Part shown: positions 12,366-21,153 of the stretch, in pieces
Position numbering within the stretch: the stretch's first letter is position 1
How the letters are laid out: each line of letters starts with the position of its first letter
Assembly (NCBI RefSeq): GCF_023898315.1
Contig: NC_064619.1
Coordinates: 483,579,376-483,643,375 of the forward strand
Direction: 5' to 3'
Source: Schistocerca nitens
Taxonomy: Eukaryota; Arthropoda; Insecta; Orthoptera; Acrididae
DNA length: 64,000 bases
Translations under genes and position numbers: made by a program
The notes under the pieces: model-generated
Seen by the model: the letters and a program-made list of their open reading frames with translations, nothing else
What the model was told of the DNA's origin: nothing
Database searches by the model: none

Positions 12366-12441
12366 GTGCTTGGGTAGCTCAGATGGTAGAGCACTTGCCA
12401 GCGAACGGCAAAGGTCCCGAGTTCGAGTCTCGGTCCGGCAC
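12366..12441 (+). tRNA. tRNA-like sequence in tandem unit 3 (probable pseudogene)
   Basis: Same 76-nt structure as the two preceding units, with loop sequence TTGCCAGCGAACGGCAA. Position within the unit is conserved. Confidence 0.5.
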
Positions 12442-12544
12442 ACAGTTTTAATCCGCCGGGAAGATTCATATCAGCGCACACTCCGCTGCAGAGTGAAAAT
12501 CTCATTCTGGATTGCTCTTTTATGTTCAACGGTGATCGTTGCAC

Positions 12545-12860
12545 ATCCCTACTGTGGACCGCCACTCAGCGGACGTGCTGAAGATAAGCGTGCAGACGTG
12601 CCCGGGCGCGTCCTTGGTGGCGGTGCAGCGGAGCAAGTGGCGGCTGTGGCTGCGGCAGCGGCTGCGACGGCGACGGCGGAGGCGGCTGGCGTCTGGCGGC
12701 GCGTGAAATTAGGCGCGCATTGTCCCGGGCGCCGGCGCCGGTAGACGCTCCGCTGCCCGCCAGGCGCGCCGCACATGGCGCAACCACACACTGCCGGCGC
12801 GGCGCCTCCCCGCCACCACACTGCGCCCATCACTGGGCGCACAGATTTCACACGATGGGA
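12545..12860. promoter_or_regulatory. GC/CpG-rich block, possible CpG-island-like sequence
   Basis: About 300 bp dense in CG, GGCGGC and GCGCGCC words stand out from AT-rich surroundings and are not part of the repeat on the left or the Tigger transposon on the right. Open frames through it give low-complexity Ala/Arg/Pro peptides on both strands and are best read as by-products of composition. It could be a promoter or first exon of an unseen host transcript. No TATA or splice evidence decides this. Confidence 0.35.
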
Positions 12861-12895
12861 GACCTGCCATCTGTACCACGTTCTCAATTTCATTA

Positions 12896-15223
12896 CAGTA
12901 GAGCGTCGATTATCCGAACGTCTGTCAACCGAACGACCGCTTAACCGAACTGTGTACTCGTTCGCACCTGTTACTCTCCCACCCTACCGTCCATCATCGC
13001 CCTCACTCCCAAACCAAGTTTCCCACAGTAGTCGCCGCACTGGGTCACCTCTGGCGGAACATTGCTTCTAATGGGGCCTTCACAAGGCGCTGCTCACCTG
13101 CCAAGCAGCCAGTCGCTGTGTTTCAACAATCAGCACACTTCTGTCGGCTTGGCACTGGCAGTCGAAGTTGCCGCAGTATCGAAGGTGTTCACAGCAACAG
13201 CTGCGCCAGCTTAGAGTTGAGGCGTGCCGCTCCGCGCAGTTTGAAGGATTGCGCGCCCCTAAGAATAGCTTCTCAAGGTGCAAACATTCACCTTCTGTTC
13301 TCTGTTACGACCACTTGTGTGCTGCTGCGTGAAGAAGTGAACTTGACGATACAAAATGCTTAAACGTAAACGTGTTGTCCTTTCTATGAGGGACAAGTAC
13401 GAGGTTATTAAAAGGTTAGAAGAAGGTGAATCTGCAACCACTTTATCCAATGAGTACAAGGTGGGGAAGTCGACAATTACGGATACAAAAAAACAAAAGA
13501 CGAGCATAGCAATTTTTATACCTATGCTTGATTCTACTGATGAATCAACAAGCCGTAAAACTATGAAGCTCGCCACTAACACAGATCTATATGTTACTGT
13601 TTACAAGTGGTTTACACAAAAGAGATCGGAAGGGGAACCTATCTCAGGTCCCATTCTGTGTGAGAAGGCAATGCAGTTCAACGAAAAACTTGGAGGGCCT
13701 TCGAACTTTAAAGCGAGCACGGGCTGGTTAAAACGCTCCGAGTCAAGACACGTCAATCGTGAGCTTACAATACAGGGAGAAAAACTGTCGGCTGATTCTT
13801 CAGCAGCTGATTCTTTCAAAGTGAAACTAAGGGACGTACTAAGGGAAGAAGATTATGCTCTCGAAAACGTTTACAACGCTGACGAAAGTGGACTTAACTG
13901 GAAAGCGTTACCGAGAAAAACTCTTGTTTCACGTCATGAATCAGCAGCACCTGGTCCTAAAACAAGGAAGGACCGTATTACAGCTTTGGCTTGTGCTAAT
14001 GCTACTGGAAGTCACCGACTGCCTATGTTAGTCATTGGTAAAAGCAGAAAACCGCGTTGTTTCAAGCACGGTAATATGTCAGCCTTGCCTGATGTGTACG
14101 CCTCACAAAAGAGTGGCTGGATGGATAGTACGATTTTTATGAAGTGGTTTCTGGACGTTTTCGTACCCTCTGTAAAAGCTCATGAGCTAAAGAATGGGAA
14201 GAGGGAGAAAACACTACTTCTCCTTGACAATGCTCCAACTCATCCGTCATCTGATATTTTAAACGAAAAAGACGAGTTCATAAAGGTAATATTTCTTCCA
14301 CCTAACGTAACCTCCTTATTACAGCCCATGGATCAAGGCGTTATTGAGACTTTCAAACGATCTTACAGGACAGAATTGTTGCGCAAGTTATTGTTAGAAA
14401 GAGAAGAGGATGGAGAAGAAAGTCTCTTAAGAAATCATAAGAATATTGACTTGAAAGACACGTCCTACATGATCAGCGCAGCATGGAATGGTGTAAAGGA
14501 AGAGAATTTGAAGAAAGCCTGGAATAAAATTTTGGACACCGAAGAAAATTCACAAGGTATGATTGAAAATGACGAACAGAATGATATGTTCGAAATTCTC
14601 GGTATGCTAAAAGAAATAGATTGCCACGAATGTGATGAAGAAGACGTTCATGAATGGATGAATATCGATGATGCAGATCCAGGACGCCAAATCATGCGGG
14701 ACAGCGGGATTGTAAACGTCGTCACTGATAAAGATGACGCCGCCAGCATCTCATCAATCAGTGCTCCAGAAAGTGGAGATGAAAGTATATCAACAGTATC
14801 TGAGGCGTTCACTTGCTTAGATACTGCCTTGCGATGGTTTGAAGCCCAAGATGAAAGTGACCACTTTCAGATATCTGTAATGAAAAAAGTACGTGACTTA
14901 GCTGCTCGTAAGCGTGTAGGCTTGCTTAGACCAAAATAAAGGATTTTTTTAAACGTTAATTTTGTATACTGTGTTCATGCAAAATGCGTATGTAATATGT
15001 ATATATTTTTGTTTAATAAACTGTGCCACATACTATATATTCCTACTGACGTTGCCTTTGTATGTTACTTTGTAATATTAAAAGAGATGCCTGTTTTTAT
15101 GAATAAATTTACTGTACAGTACTTCTTTTTGGCAAATAAACATGTACAGTTCGATTATCCGAACAAACCAGTTTTCCGAACACCCTTGTCCCCCAATTAC
15201 TTCGGATAATCGACGCTCTACTG
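12896..15223 (+). mobile_element. pogo/Tigger-like DNA transposon, apparently complete
   Basis: The terminal inverted repeats are CAGTAGAGCGTCGATTATCC at 12896 and its complement GGATAATCGACGCTCTACTG ending at 15223. Tigger elements also begin CAGTA and carry subterminal CCGAA words, seen here at both ends. A TA dinucleotide precedes the left end (12894-12895), but the right end is followed by TTT, so the expected TA duplication is not conserved there. The element is about 2.33 kb with one uninterrupted transposase gene and no nested insertion, which suggests a fairly recent copy. Confidence 0.93.
13356..14939 (+). CDS. Tigger/jerky-type DDE transposase, 527 aa, intact
   Basis: Full-length pogo-superfamily transposase that would cut and paste the surrounding element. 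Residues 1-50 form a CENP-B-type helix-turn-helix (MRDKYEVIKRLEEGES). About 75-145 is the second, Tc5-type DNA-binding domain (GWLKRSESRHVN). The DDE_1 catalytic core shows YNADESGL (D176), LLLDNAPTH (D291) and LLQPMDQGVIETFKR (D326), with 34 residues between the last two. The C-terminal part is acidic and ends with a helical SVMKKVRDLAARKRV. Length and order match Tigger transposases and related domesticated jerky proteins. The ATG lies 460 bp inside the left inverted repeat and the TAA about 280 bp before the right one. No stop or frameshift is seen. Domestication is unlikely because both inverted repeats are present. Confidence 0.93.
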   Translation: MLKRKRVVLSMRDKYEVIKRLEEGESATTLSNEYKVGKSTITDTKKQKTSIAIFIPMLDSTDESTSRKTMKLATNTDLYVTVYKWFTQKRSEGEPISGPILCEKAMQFNEKLGGPSNFKASTGWLKRSESRHVNRELTIQGEKLSADSSAADSFKVKLRDVLREEDYALENVYNADESGLNWKALPRKTLVSRHESAAPGPKTRKDRITALACANATGSHRLPMLVIGKSRKPRCFKHGNMSALPDVYASQKSGWMDSTIFMKWFLDVFVPSVKAHELKNGKREKTLLLLDNAPTHPSSDILNEKDEFIKVIFLPPNVTSLLQPMDQGVIETFKRSYRTELLRKLLLEREEDGEESLLRNHKNIDLKDTSYMISAAWNGVKEENLKKAWNKILDTEENSQGMIENDEQNDMFEILGMLKEIDCHECDEEDVHEWMNIDDADPGRQIMRDSGIVNVVTDKDDAASISSISAPESGDESISTVSEAFTCLDTALRWFEAQDESDHFQISVMKKVRDLAARKRVGLLRPK

Positions 15224-15921
15224 TTTCTAGTTCCACATGGGCAAGTCTTTTATCTGCGTCCGCAGATACGAGTATTCTACATCTACATGGATACTCTGCA
15301 AATCGCATTTAAGTGCCTAACAGAGGGTTCATCGAAGCACCTTCACAATTCTCTATTATTCCAATCTCGTACAGCGCGCGGAAAGAATGAACACCTACAT
15401 CTTACCGTACGAGCTCTGATTTCCCTTATTTTATCTTGGTGATCGTTCCTCCCTACGTAAGTCGGTGTCAACAAAAAATTTTCGAATTCGGAGGAGAAAG
15501 TTGGTGACTGGAATTTCGTAAGAAGATTCCGTCGCAACGAAAAACGCCTTTCTTTTTATGATGTCCATCCCAAATCCTGTATCATTTCTGTGACACTCAC
15601 TCCCATATTTCGCGATGAAACAAAACGTGCTGCTCTTCTCTGAACTTTTACTATGTACTACTCCGTCAGACCTATCTGGTAAGGATCCCACACCGCGCAG
15701 CAGTAGTCTAAAAGAGGACGGACAAGCTTAGTGTAGGCAGTCTCCTTAGTAGGTCTGTTACATTTTCTAAGTGTCCTGCTAATAAATCGCAGCCTTTGGT
15801 TAGCCTCCCTCACAACATTTTCTATATGTTCCTTCCAATTTAAGTTGTTCGTAATTGTAATACCTAGGTATTTAGTCGAATTTACGGCTTTCAGATTAGA
15901 CTGATTTATCGTGTAACCGAA

Positions 15922-16406
15922 CTACTGACAGCCTTGGGAGATCCAGTCCTGACAAAACTCTACCATCTGGTGAGCAAGATGTATGAGACAGGCGAAATAC
16001 CCTCATACTTCAAGTGAAACGTGGACGATAAATAGCTCAGACAAGCAGAGAATAGAAGCTTTCGAAATGTGGTGCTACAGAAGAATGCTGAAGGTTAGAT
16101 TGGTAGATCACATAACTAATGAGGAGGTACTGAATAGAACTGGGGAGAAGAGGAGCTTGTGGCACAACTTGACTAGAAGAAGGGATCGGTTGGTAGGACA
16201 TGTTGTGAGGCATCAAGGGATCACAAATTTAGCATTGGAAGGCAGCGTGGAGGGTAAAAATCGTAGAGGGAAACCAAGAGATGAATACACTAAGCAGATT
16301 CAGAAGGATGTAGGATGCAGTAGGTACTGGGAGATGAAGAAGCTTGTAGAGTAGCATGGAGAGCTGCATCAAACCAGTCTCAGGACTGAAGACCACAACA
16401 ACAACG
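15922..16406 (+). mobile_element. RTE-like LINE fragment with internal deletion, inside the CR1-like LINE
   Basis: The first about 95 bp encode an RT fragment (LTALGDPVLTKLYHLVSKMY). It then jumps, inside SYFK, to the C-terminal region (ORF 15983-16354, with RIEAFEMWCYRRMLKVR and RDRLVGHVVRHQG) and the 3' end CCAGTCTCAGGACTGAAGACC plus CAACAACAAC. The 13-bp TSD TCGTGTAACCGAA is at 15909-15921 and 16407-16419, and the CR1-like frame resumes beyond it. Because the TSD bounds both parts, the deletion arose before or during insertion. Confidence 0.9.
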
Positions 16407-16871
16407 TCGTGTAACCGAATTTTAACGAGTTCCTTTTAGCACTCATCTGGATGACCTCACACGTTTAGTTCTTTAAAGTCAATTGCAACTTTTCGCACCA
16501 TTCCGATATTTCTTCTAAATCGTTATTAGTCGACGAACGACAGCGTCATCTGCAAACAACCGAAGACGGTTGCTCAGATTGTCTCCCAGATCGTTTATAT
16601 AGATAAGGAACAGCAAAGGGCCTACAACACTACCTTCGGGAACGCCAGAAATCGCTTCTGTTTTACTCGATGACTTTCCGTCAGTTACTACGAACTGTGA
16701 CCTCTCTGACAGGATATCACAGATCCAGTCTCATAACTGAGACGATATTCCATAAGCACGCAATTTCACTATGAGCCGCTTGTGTGGTACAGTGTCAAAA
16801 GCCTCCTGGAAATCCAGAAATACGGAATCGATCTGAAATCCCCTGTCAATAGCACTCAGCACTTCATGTGA

Positions 16872-17444
16872 TTAAAGAGCTAGTTGTGTTTCACAAGAAC
16901 GATTTTTTCTAATCCCATGCTGACAGTGTGTCAATAGACCGTTTCCTTGAAGGTAATTCATTATTTTGGAACACAATATCTGTTCTAAAACCCTGCTGCA
17001 TATCGACGTTAACAATATGGGCCTGTAATTTAGTGGATTATGCCTACTACCTTTCTTGAATATTGGTGTGACCTGTGCAGCTTTCCAGTCTTTGGTTACG
17101 GATCTTTCGTCGAGTGAACGGTTGTATATGATTGTTAAGTATGGAGCTAATGCATCACCATAATCCGAAAGGAACCTAATTGGTATACAGTCTGGACCAA
17201 AAGACTTGCTTTTATTAAGTGGTTTAAGTTGCTTCACTACTCCGAGGATACTTACTTTTACGTTACTCATGTTGGCAGCTGTTCTCGATTCGAATTCTGG
17301 AATATTTACTTCGTCTTCTTTTGTGAAGGCATTTCGGAAAGCTGTGTTTAGTAACTCTGCTTTGGCAGCACTGTCTTCGATAGTACGTCCATTGCTATCG
17401 TGCAGAGAAGGCATTGATTGTTTCTTGCTGTTTACATACCTCAC
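16872..17444 (-). pseudogene. CR1-like reverse transcriptase, N-terminal part (190 codons open)
   Basis: Longest open part of the CR1-like LINE. It covers the linker before the RT and the first RT motifs: LKPLNKSKSFGPDCIPIRFL, then YLTIIYNRSLDERSVTKDWK, TPIFKKGSRHNPLNYRPI and GIRKNRSCETQLAL. It closes at a stop shortly after the last motif, and the RT continues in the same orientation below 16870. It is a dead copy; sequence similarity to intact relatives is inferred from motif spacing. Confidence 0.8.
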
Positions 17445-17880
17445 GTATGACCATAATCTCTTTGGATTTTATGCCAGGTTTCGAGACAAAGTTTCATTGT
17501 GGAAACTGTCATAGGTATCTCATGTTAACGGATCACAGCTCAGTTATTCAGTCTTTACATTTCCGATCTTCCAAAGGAATCTTCAGGGAAATTCTGCTAT
17601 GCCGCTGCATTCGTTAACCTGTGGTGGCGCGCAATGGTTCTAAGTTTAAGACATCGGGAGGACCACAATCACTGTGCAACATTTTCCTAGGCTACTGTAA
17701 AGACCGAGCAGTAGAGTGGCAGATGGACATCTGAAAGTAATTAAAATAATTACCGAAGGCTTCAGAGTTGATCGGCGGCCCCATCTTCTAGGACATAACA
17801 GTCGAACGCCTCCTATAACTTGTAGATGGGGATGACAGGTCACACTGAATTGTCGCCTTAAGCAGATGACCGACCTATTT

Positions 17881-18148
17881 TAGGAGTATCCTTTCTTTCA
17901 GGAGTGCTAGTTCTGCAAGGTTAGCAGGAGAGCTTCTGTAAAGTTTAAAAGGTAGGAGACGAGATACTGGCAGAAGTAAAGCTGTGAGGACCGGGTGTGA
18001 GCCGTGCTTCGGTAGCTCAGATGGTAGAGCACTTGCCCGCGAAAGGCAAAGGTCCCGAGTTCGAGTCTCGGTCGGGCACACAGTTTTAATCTGCCAGGAA
18101 GTTTCATATCAGCTCACACTCCGCTGCAGAGTGAAAATCTCATTCTAT
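17881..18148 (+). repeat. single unit of the tRNA-bearing repeat
   Basis: Matches the unit at 11642-12511: CAGGAGTGCTAGTTCTGCA, AGTAAAGCTGTGAGGAC, a 76-nt tRNA-like sequence at 18004-18079, then CAGTTTTAATCTGCCAGGA and CGCTGCAGAGTGAAAATCTC. It abuts the 3' end of the RTE-like LINE that begins at about 18149. Confidence 0.88.
18004..18079 (+). tRNA. tRNA-like sequence, best-preserved of the family (probable pseudogene)
   Basis: 76 nt with A box TAGCTCAGATGGTAGAGC, B box GAGTTCGAGTC, a perfectly paired anticodon stem TTGCC/GGCAA around CGCGAAA, and GTGC/GCAC at the acceptor ends. The base before the putative anticodon is G where tRNAs have U, so it is probably a repeat-borne tRNA relic. Confidence 0.55.
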
Positions 18149-18541
18149 CTGCTTAATTATATACTGGATGTAGTCCAATCGCCGGCTGCTGTGGCCGAGC
18201 GGTTCTAGGCGCTTCAGTCCAGAAAAGCGCTGCTGCTACGGTTGCAGATTCGAATCCTGCCTCGGGTATGGATGTGTGTGATGTCCTTAGGTTAGTTAGG
18301 TTTAAGTAGTTCTGAGTCTAGGGGACTGATGACCTCAGATGTAAAGTCCCATAGTACTTACAAGGGGAGGCCGCCAATTGTGAAATTCAGATTCGATTCA
18401 TACTGCGCATAATAAAAGCTCATGGCCAGAGGTGTAATGTGGCAAAGCACCAAGATGCACTTCTCAGCCGTTGTCGAGAAAATCGACAGTTAAAAGAAAC
18501 CGTTGCGGTGAAATACTCTCTACGCTTAATAGTTTTCTACA

Positions 18542-18607
18542 GCGTCGTGGCGCAGTGGTAAGCGCTGCGGTTCGTAATTCAAAGGTCGCCGGTTCGAATC
18601 TCGCTCC
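18542..18607 (+). tRNA. tRNA-like sequence (Thr-CGU-like) inside a transposon inverted repeat
   Basis: GTGGCGCAGTGGTAAGCGC is a good A-box/D-arm and CGCCGGTTCGAATCTCGC a good B-box/T-arm. The middle GGTTCGTAATTC suggests a Thr anticodon CGU but the stem is poorly paired. The other arm holds the same 5' half in reverse near 20411-20655, where a SINE interrupts it. It may provide a Pol III promoter; function is not shown. Confidence 0.5.
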
Positions 18608-18641
18608 ATTTAACTTTTTTTTATTTGTTTATAATTCATAT

Positions 18642-18643
<2 letters not shown>

Positions 18644-18732
<89 letters not shown>
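18644..18732 (+). repeat. compound (CA)n(TA)n microsatellite
   Basis: About 22 CA units run directly into about 22 TA units, inside the left inverted repeat of the transposon 18361-20797. Confidence 0.97.
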
Positions 18733-18733
<1 letters not shown>

Positions 18734-18901
18734 TCCCGGAAATCAGTTGCAACAATTATGCATATAATAAGTTGTTGGAAGTCGTTTGTCGTGGAAAAAT
18801 AATACTTGAAACAGAACACAGTATCACAAATAATATTCAAGTGGATACAAGTGGATGCAATTTATTGATTAGTCCGGTATACACTCGCACATAATTAACA
18901 A

Positions 18902-19612
18902 TTAGTGACCAGAAGTAGCTGGAGTATCGCACGAACCAGAGTGATAGTTATCATAGAAACATGGAAAGCAGAAAACAGCACGACATCGAGCACATCTGAT
19001 AAACGATGCGTTTTTACAAGAACAATTGTTTTTTAAATTATCTGTTGGGAAACACACCTGATTGACATTCTGAAAAATTGTTCTATCGTTCGTCAGGTTT
19101 GATGCATACCATGCGTATCGTATCATATCGGCAAAAATCGGAGAAGACAATTGGTGGTTTACGATTGATTGGATTTTTATACAATCGTCTCTGGAGTTTA
19201 TGTCACGGTTTCGCTCGATTAAAAATCCACAATTTTGAAGGCGCTTGATCAAATTTTTTACCTGCCGGTCAAAATACACGTCACACGGTTGGACGAGACG
19301 AGTGCACTTTGGAGGAATGACTTTTATAGTGCACGTTGGTAACTTCTTATCGTCCTGGAACATCTCATCGTATAACGCCGGGTTCGTTTGCCTACCCCAA
19401 GAGTCGATCAGAAGGAGAAATTCTTTCTTTTGTACGTATGGTGGCAAGGCATTACGCAAGAAGTCCATGAACAAACCTGTTGTTAGTTTACCGGATTTGG
19501 AGGATGTAATAACAACGTTGGTATACTTCTTGGCGTACTCGTCGACTGTCTTCTGTACTCCGGGTCCAAACATACCTGTGGACTCTTGGAGGCATACGAA
19601 AACAAGAGGCAA
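18902..19612 (-). pseudogene. DDE transposase with C-terminal Cys-rich domain, truncated by an upstream stop
   Basis: 236 codons are open. Residues VVITSSKSGKLTTGLFMDF lead to FLLLIDSWGRQTNPALYDEM (second catalytic Asp) and IKVIPPKCTRLVQPCDVYFD, the counterpart of the PP-N-T-LLQP-D motif of pogo-type DDE enzymes. A cysteine-rich tail follows (CSCKN, CARC, CFPC, SGSC), probably a zinc-binding domain. There is no ATG at the start. An in-frame TGA lies two codons upstream (19616-19618) and similar coding sequence (HSYTAQYSITMSG) continues beyond it, so the copy is broken. More N-terminal coding-like sequence (SESDPGPSHESDVIEVDS) is near 19800-19850. I recall this family as scattered multicopy genes in aphids and cnidarians, consistent with a transposon. 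Confidence 0.78.
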
Positions 19613-20321
19613 GACTCATCCAGACATCGTGATTGAATATTGTGCCGTATACGAATGTTCATGTCGTGTCGGGTTACCAGGACAGCCTGGCTTCTTCGTT
19701 GATTGATGATGACGGTTCTGCTGCGATGCGATTACTGTTAGGAAGGAGGCTTTCAAAATAAACCAACGCCTCTTTCAATTGTCGTTTCGCCACTTCACTG
19801 TGCATAGAATCTACTTCGATCACATCACTTTCATGCGAAGGGCCCGGATCGCTCTCCGATTGTACCGCCTCCCTTTTTCCGTTTGTTTAACAGGTTGTAC
19901 CAAAGCTCTCACGTACGCACTGATTTTCGACGATGTTATAAGTTGCGCTAGGGACCGTATCTACCTTCTTTCGAAGTTAGCGCGCAACTACGCTGTTATG
20001 CGGCGGCTCGTTTCGGCCCATTCAACATCTGTCCTTCAAGTGTAACGAGCGAGTGACGGAGTTTATATTTCATACATGCCACACCAAATTTGTGTTCGTG
20101 GGGTCTCTATTCTAATTCGAACGTAGGACTTACACTATACGTATTCGTTTCGGAATATCGTTTCTACGTCTTCCGTTAACTATACGTGGTAAACATTATG
20201 AAGACAATTCATAACATTTGTGAAATACAACTTTGTTTGCGGAAAACATAATGATGTTCGAAGTCGTCAGTTTTTCCAAGACTAACGTTTTTCAACAACT
20301 TATTATATGCATAATTGTTGC

Positions 20322-20322
<1 letters not shown>

Positions 20323-20412
<90 letters not shown>
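20323..20412 (+). repeat. compound (CA)n(TA)n microsatellite, second copy
   Basis: CA repeats run into TA repeats inside the right inverted repeat of the same transposon. On the plus strand both arms read CA then TA, so the two tracts are not mirror images. Confidence 0.97.
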
Positions 20413-20414
<2 letters not shown>

Positions 20415-20432
20415 CGAACCATAGCGCTTACC

Positions 20433-20627
20433 GCCGGCCGCGGTGGTCTAGCGGTTCTAGGCGCGCAGTCCGGATCCGCGCGACTGCTACGGTCGCAGGT
20501 TCGAATCCTGCCTCGGGCATGGATGTGTGTGATGTCCTTAGGTTAGTTAGGTTTAAGTAGTTCTAAGTTCTAGGGGACTGATGACCACAGATGTTGAGTC
20601 CCATAGTGCTCAGAGCCATGTGAACCA
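20433..20627 (+). repeat. SINE (subfamily A) inside the transposon's right inverted repeat
   Basis: Clear A and B boxes and complete tail. The 10-bp TSD AGCGCTTACC (20423-20432 and 20628-20637) is itself part of the transposon's tRNA-like segment. It is among the youngest layers of this nest. Confidence 0.95.
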
Positions 20628-20959
20628 AGCGCTTACCACTGCGCCACGAAGCAGCAGAAAACTGTTAACTGGCGATTTTCTCGACAACGGCTGAGAAGTG
20701 CATCTTGGTGCTTTGCCACATTACACCTCTGGCCATGAACTTTTATTATGCGCAGTATGAATCGAATCTGAATTTCACAATTGGCGGCCTCCCCTTGTTA
20801 GAGCCATTTGAACCATTTTTGTATTCCAATCTCCGTCCTCTTCTCCAGTTTATTATCCCCCTGCAGCTTCCTCTAGTACCATGGAGGTCATTCCCTGATA
20901 TTTCAACAGATGTCCTGTCATCCTGTCCCATATTCTTGTCAGTGTTTTCCACATATTCC

Positions 20960-21153
20960 GGCCGGCCGAAGTGGCCGTGCGGTTAAAGGCGCTGCAGTCT
21001 GGAACCGCAAGATCGCTACGGTCACAGGTTCGAATCCTGCCTCGGGCATGGATGTTTGTGATGTCCTTAGGTTAGTTAGGTTTAACTAGTTCTAAGTTCT
21101 AGGGGACTAATGACCTCAGCAGTTGAGTCCCATAGTGCTCAGAGCCATTTGAA
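20960..21153 (+). repeat. SINE (subfamily B) inside the RTE-like LINE
   Basis: Subfamily B marks: GTGCGGTTAAAGGCGCTGC, ATGGATGTTTGTGATG, TTTAACTAGTTC, GCAGTTGAGTCCC. The 11-bp TSD CCACATATTCC is at 20949-20959 and 21154-21164. Confidence 0.95.

Larger units (their letters stand above)
11537..12511 (+). repeat. tandem array of a ~300-bp tRNA-bearing repeat with an inverted stub
   Basis: Three head-to-tail units begin at AAGGCTGTGG near 11642, 11943 and 12243, a period of about 300 bp. Each unit carries the tail of the previous one (GCAGAGTGAAAAT), a CAGGAGTGCTAGTTCTG segment, a 76-nt tRNA-like sequence and a CAGTTTTAATCTGCCAGG segment. At the left edge (11537-11616) the same sequence appears in reverse (CTTCCTGGCAGATTAAAAC ... 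AACTCGGGACC) and stops abruptly inside the tRNA-like part, giving a fold-back start. A single related unit lies at 17881-18148. Confidence 0.88.
15276..17620 (-). mobile_element. CR1/L2-like LINE, 5'-truncated, minus strand
   Basis: Minus-strand reading gives a non-LTR reverse transcriptase: WKAAQVTPIFKKGSRHNPL at about 17050-17110, FLDFQEAFDTVPHKRL near 16790-16830, SGVPEGSVVGPLLFLIYIND near 16605-16660 and the active-site FADD near 16550. The C-terminal region ends with a typical RAVRDWNNRE (about 15350-15380). The 3' end carries a short TACATCTACATG-like microsatellite at about 15276-15290. An endonuclease domain is not visible, so the copy is 5'-truncated near 17620. Several stops break the frame. 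An RTE fragment at 15922-16406 interrupts it. Clade choice (CR1, L2 or Rex1) is from motifs only. Confidence 0.85.
18361..20797 (-). mobile_element. DNA transposon with ~440-bp terminal inverted repeats (possibly Zator-like)
   Basis: Ends CAAGGGGAGGCCGCCAATTG and its complement are flanked by TTA (18358-18360 and 20798-20800), a 3-bp TSD. The inverted repeats extend inward to about 18800 and about 20255, ending with the shared TTGCAACAATTATGCATATA. They include a tRNA-like segment and CA/TA microsatellites. The left arm has about 35-40 bp absent from the right arm near 18495-18530. Minus-strand DDE transposase sequence lies between the arms. TSD length and the transposase motifs fit Zator better than Tc1/mariner (TA), but I cannot verify the superfamily. 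Confidence 0.85.
18181..20820 (+). repeat. SINE (subfamily A) split by a DNA transposon
   Basis: The SINE head and tail run 18181-18357 and stop at ...CCCATAGTAC. The missing last piece GAGCCATTTGAACCATTTTT is at 20801-20820, beyond the transposon 18361-20797. The outer TSD is GTAGTCCAATC (18170-18180) and GTATTCCAATC (20821-20831), one mismatch, inside LINE sequence. Confidence 0.93.

Noticed and set aside
12549-12893. Alanine/arginine-rich open frames on both strands of the GC-rich block
   Set aside because: Low-complexity peptides on both strands are expected from GGC/GCG composition. No start context or splice evidence.
18610-18894. Open frames of alternating Thr-His or Tyr-Ile
   Set aside because: Pure translation of (CA)n and (TA)n microsatellites.
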